Assembly: GCA_033722375.1 (NCBI GenBank)
Contig: JAWVZB010000104.1
Span: forward strand, 1-10,269
Length of the DNA stretch: 10,269 nt
Direction of reading: 5' to 3'
Source of the DNA: JAWVZB01 sp033722375
GTDB taxonomy: Bacteria; Actinomycetota; Nitriliruptoria; Nitriliruptorales; Nitriliruptoraceae
The notes under the pieces were generated by a model. It saw nothing but the letters and a program-made list of their open reading frames with translations. It ran no database searches and was not told the origin of the DNA. Both the position numbers and the translations under genes were made by a program. Below, in pieces: positions 6,618 through 10,269 of the stretch; positions within the stretch are counted from its first letter, which is position 1, and each line of letters begins with the position of its first letter.

Positions 6618-6977
6618 TCAGACGCGGTCCCGGCGCACCGTGACCGCGACCCCGTCGGCAGGCACCGACAGCGGGGCGTTGGGTTTCGTCACGGTGACCT
6701 CGGCCCACTCGACCCGTTCGGCGGTGAAGCACTGATCGAGCAGACGAGCGGCCAGCGACTCGAGGAGCTTGTGGGGCTCGCCGCTGACGACGTTGTAGAG
6801 CCGGATCGCGAGATCGCGGTAATCGACGGTGTCGTCGAGGTCGTCGCTGACACCGGCCGCCTCGAGGTCGAGTCCGAGCGTCACGTCGACGACGAACCGC
6901 TGCCCGACGGTGCGCTCGTGCTCGAGGACGCCGTGATGCCCCCACGCATCGAGCCCCTGGATCCTGATCCGACCCAC
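6618..6977 (-). CDS. folB: Dihydroneopterin aldolase
   Basis: FolB cleaves 7,8-dihydroneopterin to 6-hydroxymethyl-7,8-dihydropterin and glycolaldehyde, the step before FolK. The 119-residue length is typical for this small tunnel-fold enzyme, which acts as an oligomer. Recognisable parts are GLDAWGHHGVLEHER (8-22), with E21 in the usual pterin-site glutamate position, TVDYRDL (50-56), HKLLESLAARL (69-79) with E73, and VTVTKPNAPL (94-103), with K98 as the expected catalytic lysine. The GTG start lies one base after the TAA of folP (TAAGGTG on the minus strand). Only a poor GGA is available upstream, so it probably depends on coupling to folP. It stops with TGA four bases before folK. The order folP-folB-folK matches the mycobacterial cluster. 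Confidence 0.95.
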   Translation of the reverse strand: MGRIRIQGLDAWGHHGVLEHERTVGQRFVVDVTLGLDLEAAGVSDDLDDTVDYRDLAIRLYNVVSGEPHKLLESLAARLLDQCFTAERVEWAEVTVTKPNAPLSVPADGVAVTVRRDRV

Positions 6978-6978
6978 C

Positions 6979-8109
6979 TTAGTTCCGTAGCGCCGTGGCG
7001 ACGGGGATGGCGCGGGCGGTCTCGGCGACGTCGTGGACCCGGACGATCGAGACCCGCTGCGACACGGCGTACGCAGCCGAGGCGACGGACGCCTCGAGCC
7101 GGTCGGTCGGCTCGGCGTTATCGCCGTCGGAGAGGTTGCCGAGGAAGGACTTGCGCGACGTGCCGATCAGCACCGGCGCCCCGAGGCTCGTGAACTCCCG
7201 GACGCGCCGGAGGATCTCCACGTTGTGGTCGGTGGTCTTGCCGAAGCCGATCCCCGGGTCGATGATCAGGTGGCGGCGGCCGAGGCCCTGGAGCCGCAGG
7301 CGTTCCACGTTCTCGGCCAGGAAGTCGAACACCTCTGCGACCACGTCGGCGTAACGGGGATCGCGCTGCATCGTGCGGGGCGTCCCGCGCATGTGCATCA
7401 GGATGTAGGGGACGTCGAGCTCCCGCACCGTCTCGATCATCAGACCGTCGCGGCCCCCCGAGACGTCGTTGACCATCTGCGCACCGGCCCCCACGGCCTC
7501 ACGGGCGACACGGGCCTTGCGCGTGTCGACCGACAGGACGACGGGTTCGTCGGCGAGCGCCTCGATGACCGGGATCACCCGTTCGAGCTCCTCGTCGTCG
7601 CCGACCGGATCGGCACCAGGACGGGTGGATTCGCCACCGACGTCGACGATGTCGGCACCGTCGGCGATCAGCTTCCGCGCGTGCTCGACGACCGCGCCCG
7701 GATGGTCGTCGGGGTCGTAGTAGGTGCCACCGTCCGAGAAGGAGTCGGGGGTCACGTTGACGATGCCCATCACGAGCGGCCGCTCGGAGCAGGGCAGGCT
7801 CCCGCTCGGAGTCTCGATGTCCGGCGGAGGCTCCGACCAGTGGTTGATCGCCCCTTCGACCGCCTCCCGCAGGGGGTCGGCCAGCTCGGCGCCGCCCGTC
7901 CGGCCAGCGGCGTCGACCAGCCGAGAGGGGACGATCGTCACGCGCATCCGATCTTCGAGCAGCTCGGTCACCCCACCGGCGGACGCGGCGGCATCGGCGA
8001 CCTCGGGCATCCGCTCGAGCCGGCTCACGACCAGTCGTGCGGGGCCACCGTCGGCAACGAGGGTCGCGTCCTCGACGCGGACGAGCGGCGTCAGCGCCTC
8101 GTCAGACAC
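6979..8109 (-). CDS. folP: Dihydropteroate synthase with N-terminal extension
   Basis: FolP condenses 6-hydroxymethyl-dihydropterin pyrophosphate with p-aminobenzoate to dihydropteroate; it is the sulfonamide target. The TIM-barrel domain (about 110-374) is complete: VMGIVNVTPDSFSDGG (113-128), GADIVDVGGESTRPGA (151-166), SVDTRKA (193-199), VNDVSGG (213-219), ILMHMRGTPRTMQ (236-248), IIDPGIGFGKT (282-292), IGTSRKSFLG (315-324) and VRVHDVAET (356-364). The protein is 376 residues long, where 270-290 is usual. The additional 108 or so N-terminal residues loosely resemble the extra domain seen in some long bacterial DHPS proteins, which I cannot confirm. GGAG five bases before the GTG supports the long form. 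A 70-base gap separates it from folE, and folB starts one base after its TAA. Confidence 0.95.
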   Translation of the reverse strand: MSDEALTPLVRVEDATLVADGGPARLVVSRLERMPEVADAAASAGGVTELLEDRMRVTIVPSRLVDAAGRTGGAELADPLREAVEGAINHWSEPPPDIETPSGSLPCSERPLVMGIVNVTPDSFSDGGTYYDPDDHPGAVVEHARKLIADGADIVDVGGESTRPGADPVGDDEELERVIPVIEALADEPVVLSVDTRKARVAREAVGAGAQMVNDVSGGRDGLMIETVRELDVPYILMHMRGTPRTMQRDPRYADVVAEVFDFLAENVERLRLQGLGRRHLIIDPGIGFGKTTDHNVEILRRVREFTSLGAPVLIGTSRKSFLGNLSDGDNAEPTDRLEASVASAAYAVSQRVSIVRVHDVAETARAIPVATALRN

Positions 8110-8114
8110 GGCTG

Positions 8115-8118
8115 CTCC
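8115..8118 (-). promoter_or_regulatory. Ribosome binding site of folP
   Basis: GGAG on the minus strand lies five bases before the GTG at 8109-8107. It supports translation of the long form of folP, including the N-terminal extension, rather than a start closer to the TIM barrel. Confidence 0.6.
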
Positions 8119-8179
8119 ATCGGTGGCGTGAACGCGAGACTAGTGCCGAACGAGTAGATCCTGCGAGGCCAGCCGAGGT

Positions 8180-8839
8180 CTACCGGTGGCCCTGCTGGAT
8201 CAGCGCCATCGCCTCGGCGCGCGTCCGCGGATCCTCCCGGAACAAGCCCCGGACCGTCGACGTCACCGTCTCGGCACCGGGCTTGCGGATCCCCCGCAGC
8301 TCCATGCACAGGTGGCGGGCTTCGAGCACGACGATCACCCCGCGAGGCTCGAGCGCCTTCTGGAGCGCGTCGGCGATGTCGACGGTGATCCGTTCCTGGA
8401 GCCCGGGCCGCTTGGCACACACGTCCACGACGCGAGCGAGCTTCGACAGTCCCGTGACCTGGCCCCTGTCGTTGGGGAGGTACGCCACGTGCGCCCGCCC
8501 CACGAACGGCAGCAGGTGGTGCTCGCAGATGGACCCGAACGGGATGTCGCGCATCATCACCATCTCGTCGTGCTGCTCCTCGAACAGCACGTCGACGACC
8601 TCGACGGGATCAACCAGGAGACCGGCGAACAGCTCGTCCACCGCCCGGGCGACACGATCGGGGGTGTCGGCGATCCCGGCCCGGTCGGGGTCGACACCGA
8701 TGCCCTCGTAGAAGAGCCGGACGGCCCGACGGATCTTGTCGTGGTCGAAGCCCCGTTGGGGGCTGGCACCGGTCAGGGTTTCGATCCTGGCCCGGTGCGC
8801 CTCGCCCCGGCCCGCCCCGGGCGTCGCCGCATCAGCCAT
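8180..8839 (-). CDS. folE: GTP cyclohydrolase I
   Basis: FolE converts GTP to 7,8-dihydroneopterin triphosphate, the entry step of folate synthesis. With the ATG at 8839 the protein has 219 residues, a normal type I length. Residues 1-28 form a variable N-terminus, and the tunnel-fold core follows. The zinc ligands C105 and H108 lie in FGSICEHHLLPFVGRAHVAY (101-120) and C178 lies in EARHLCMELRGIRK (173-186); H107 and H176 fit the conserved catalytic histidines. GQVTGLSKLARVVD (126-139) and the QERITVDIADAL segment (148-159) are also typical. The ATG is seven bases after the ftsH stop with a weak GAG-type site. The open frame continues to 9058, but that part overlaps ftsH and is arginine/serine-rich shadow. 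A 70-base gap precedes folP. TAG stop. Confidence 0.96.
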   Translation of the reverse strand: MADAATPGAGRGEAHRARIETLTGASPQRGFDHDKIRRAVRLFYEGIGVDPDRAGIADTPDRVARAVDELFAGLLVDPVEVVDVLFEEQHDEMVMMRDIPFGSICEHHLLPFVGRAHVAYLPNDRGQVTGLSKLARVVDVCAKRPGLQERITVDIADALQKALEPRGVIVVLEARHLCMELRGIRKPGAETVTSTVRGLFREDPRTRAEAMALIQQGHR

Positions 8840-8846
8840 CGGCCGC

Positions 8847-10269
8847 TCAGCCCGACCGCTTGCGGGAGGAGGACTTCTTCTTCGCGGCCGACTTCTTCCG
8901 TGCCGGCTGCTGCACCTCACCGTTCCCGCTGCCGTTGGCCGACGGGTCGATGCGTCGGAGGGCTTCGAGGACGGTGTCTGCGGGGGCGTCCGCGAGTGGG
9001 GCCACCGCGCGGCTCTCGCGCCGCCGGATCGGGGCGAACAGCTCCTCGAGCCGCTCACCGTCGACCGTCTCCTCGTCGAGGAGCGCCTCGGCGAGGGCTT
9101 CGAGCACGTCGTCGTTCTCGACGAGGATCTCGAGCGCCTCGTCGTGGGCCTCGTCGATCAGCAGGCGCACCTCCTGGTCGATCATGTAGGCGATCTGACC
9201 GGAGTAGTCGGCCTGGTGCCCGAGGTCGCGACCGAGGAAGGGCTGGCTGTCCTTCTGTCCCAGCGTCATGGGGCCGAGCTTGTTGCTCATGCCGTACTGG
9301 GTCACCATCTCCTTGGCGGTCGCGGTGGCCTTCTGGATGTCGTCGCCGGCGCCGGTCGTGACATCGCCGATCTTGATCTCTTCGGCGACACGACCCCCGA
9401 GCATCACCGCGAGACGGTCGATCAGCTCGCCGCGGGCCACGAGGTACTTGTCCTCGGTGGGGAGCTGGAGGGTGAACCCGAGCGCCTGGCCGCGTGGGAT
9501 GATCGAGATCTTGTGGACGGGGTCGGCCTGGGGCAGGGCGTGGCCGACGATCGCGTGACCGGCCTCGTGGTAGGCGACGGTGCGCTTCTCGCGTTCGGCC
9601 ATGAGCCGCGTCCGTCGCTCGGGGCCCGCGATGACCCGCTCGATCGACTCCTCGAGCTCGGCCATCGAGATCTCCTGCTTGCCGAACCGAGCGGCGAGAA
9701 GAGCGGCCTCGTTGACGAGGTTGGCGAGGTCGGCGCCGGTGAACCCCGGCGTCTGCCGTGCCAGGACCGAGATGTCGACGTCCTCGCCGAGCGGCTTGCC
9801 CCGGGTGTGGACCTTCAGGATCGCCTCGCGCCCGATGAGGTCGGGACGGTCGACCACGATCTGGCGGTCGAATCGACCGGGCCGCAGCAGCGCGGGATCG
9901 AGGATGTCGGGGCGGTTCGTGGCGGCGATCAGGATCACCGCGGTGCGCTGGTCGAACCCGTCCATCTCGACGAGCAGCTGGTTGAGGGTCTGCTCCCGCT
10001 CGTCGTGCCCGCCCCCGAGCCCGGCACCGCGGTGGCGGCCGACGGCGTCGATCTCGTCCATGAAGATGATGGCGGGGGCGTTGGCCTTGGCCTGCTCGAA
10101 GAGGTCGCGGACCCGCGACGCACCGACCCCGACGAACATCTCGACGAACTCGCTGCCGCTCATGCTGTAGAAGGGCACGCCGGCCTCACCCGCGGTTGCC
10201 CTGGCTAGCAGGGTCTTGCCGGTGCCGGGCGGGCCGACGAGCAGCAGGCCCTTGGGGATCTTGCCACCC
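8847..10269 (-). CDS. ftsH: ATP-dependent zinc metalloprotease FtsH, 5'-truncated by the window edge
   Basis: FtsH is a membrane-anchored hexameric AAA+ protease that extracts and degrades membrane and short-lived cytoplasmic proteins. Only the part from just before Walker A is present, so the transmembrane N-terminus lies beyond 10269. The frame continues past the GTG at 10178 to the edge and encodes GPPGTGKT (Walker A, about 10211-10234). Visible next are EMFVGVGASRVRDLF, Walker B IIFMDEIDAVG, the second region of homology AATNRPDILDPALLRPGRFD, the zinc-binding HEAGH, and GAGDDIQKAT, which carries the third metal ligand. The C-terminus is a Ser/Gly-rich linker and a Lys/Arg-rich tail (ARKKSAAKKKSSSRKRSG). 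The next gene, folE, starts seven bases after the TGA, as in other actinobacteria. Confidence 0.97.
   Translation of the reverse strand, partial: GGKIPKGLLLVGPPGTGKTLLARATAGEAGVPFYSMSGSEFVEMFVGVGASRVRDLFEQAKANAPAIIFMDEIDAVGRHRGAGLGGGHDEREQTLNQLLVEMDGFDQRTAVILIAATNRPDILDPALLRPGRFDRQIVVDRPDLIGREAILKVHTRGKPLGEDVDISVLARQTPGFTGADLANLVNEAALLAARFGKQEISMAELEESIERVIAGPERRTRLMAEREKRTVAYHEAGHAIVGHALPQADPVHKISIIPRGQALGFTLQLPTEDKYLVARGELIDRLAVMLGGRVAEEIKIGDVTTGAGDDIQKATATAKEMVTQYGMSNKLGPMTLGQKDSQPFLGRDLGHQADYSGQIAYMIDQEVRLLIDEAHDEALEILVENDDVLEALAEALLDEETVDGERLEELFAPIRRRESRAVAPLADAPADTVLEALRRIDPSANGSGNGEVQQPARKKSAAKKKSSSRKRSG

Overview
This window is a single co-directional block of housekeeping genes, all on the minus strand, so transcription runs from right to left. 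The DNA is very GC-rich, with G or C at most third codon positions. GTG is the likely start codon of seven of the ten complete genes. The gene order (ftsH, folE, folP, folB, folK, a Rossmann/DUF2520 gene, panC, panD, coaX, lysS) is the arrangement known from Actinomycetota such as Mycobacterium tuberculosis. The acidic extensions and the absence of the DUF3180-type membrane gene that often follows folK hint at a deeper-branching lineage (Acidimicrobiia or Nitriliruptoria type). That placement is inference only.

Layout in transcription order. (1) 10269-8847: the 3' part of ftsH, the membrane AAA+ zinc protease; its start lies beyond the right edge. (2) 8839-6023: a folate block, with folE (GTP cyclohydrolase I), folP (dihydropteroate synthase with about 108 extra N-terminal residues), folB (dihydroneopterin aldolase) and folK (HPPK). 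(3) 6012-3757: a pantothenate block, with a DUF2520 Rossmann protein that overlaps panC, then panC and panD. (4) 3724-2438: nadC, quinolinate phosphoribosyltransferase of NAD synthesis, with unusual N- and C-terminal extensions. (5) 2436-1669: coaX, type III pantothenate kinase, the first committed step from pantothenate to CoA. (6) 1591-62: lysS, class II lysyl-tRNA synthetase. The last 61 bases hold nothing recognisable.

The genes are tightly packed: gaps are 7, 70, 1, 4, 10, -13, 52, 32, 1 and 77 bases in transcription order. This suggests one operon with extensive translational coupling. Together they supply tetrahydrofolate precursors, pantothenate/CoA and NAD. PanC and PanD products meet as pantothenate, which CoaX phosphorylates. 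FolE, FolB, FolK and FolP are successive folate enzymes.

I found no mobile element, CRISPR array, RNA gene, riboswitch or phage gene, and no convincing evidence of a new biological system. The points worth a second look are the NadC tails, the FolP N-terminal domain and the role of the DUF2520 protein beside panC.
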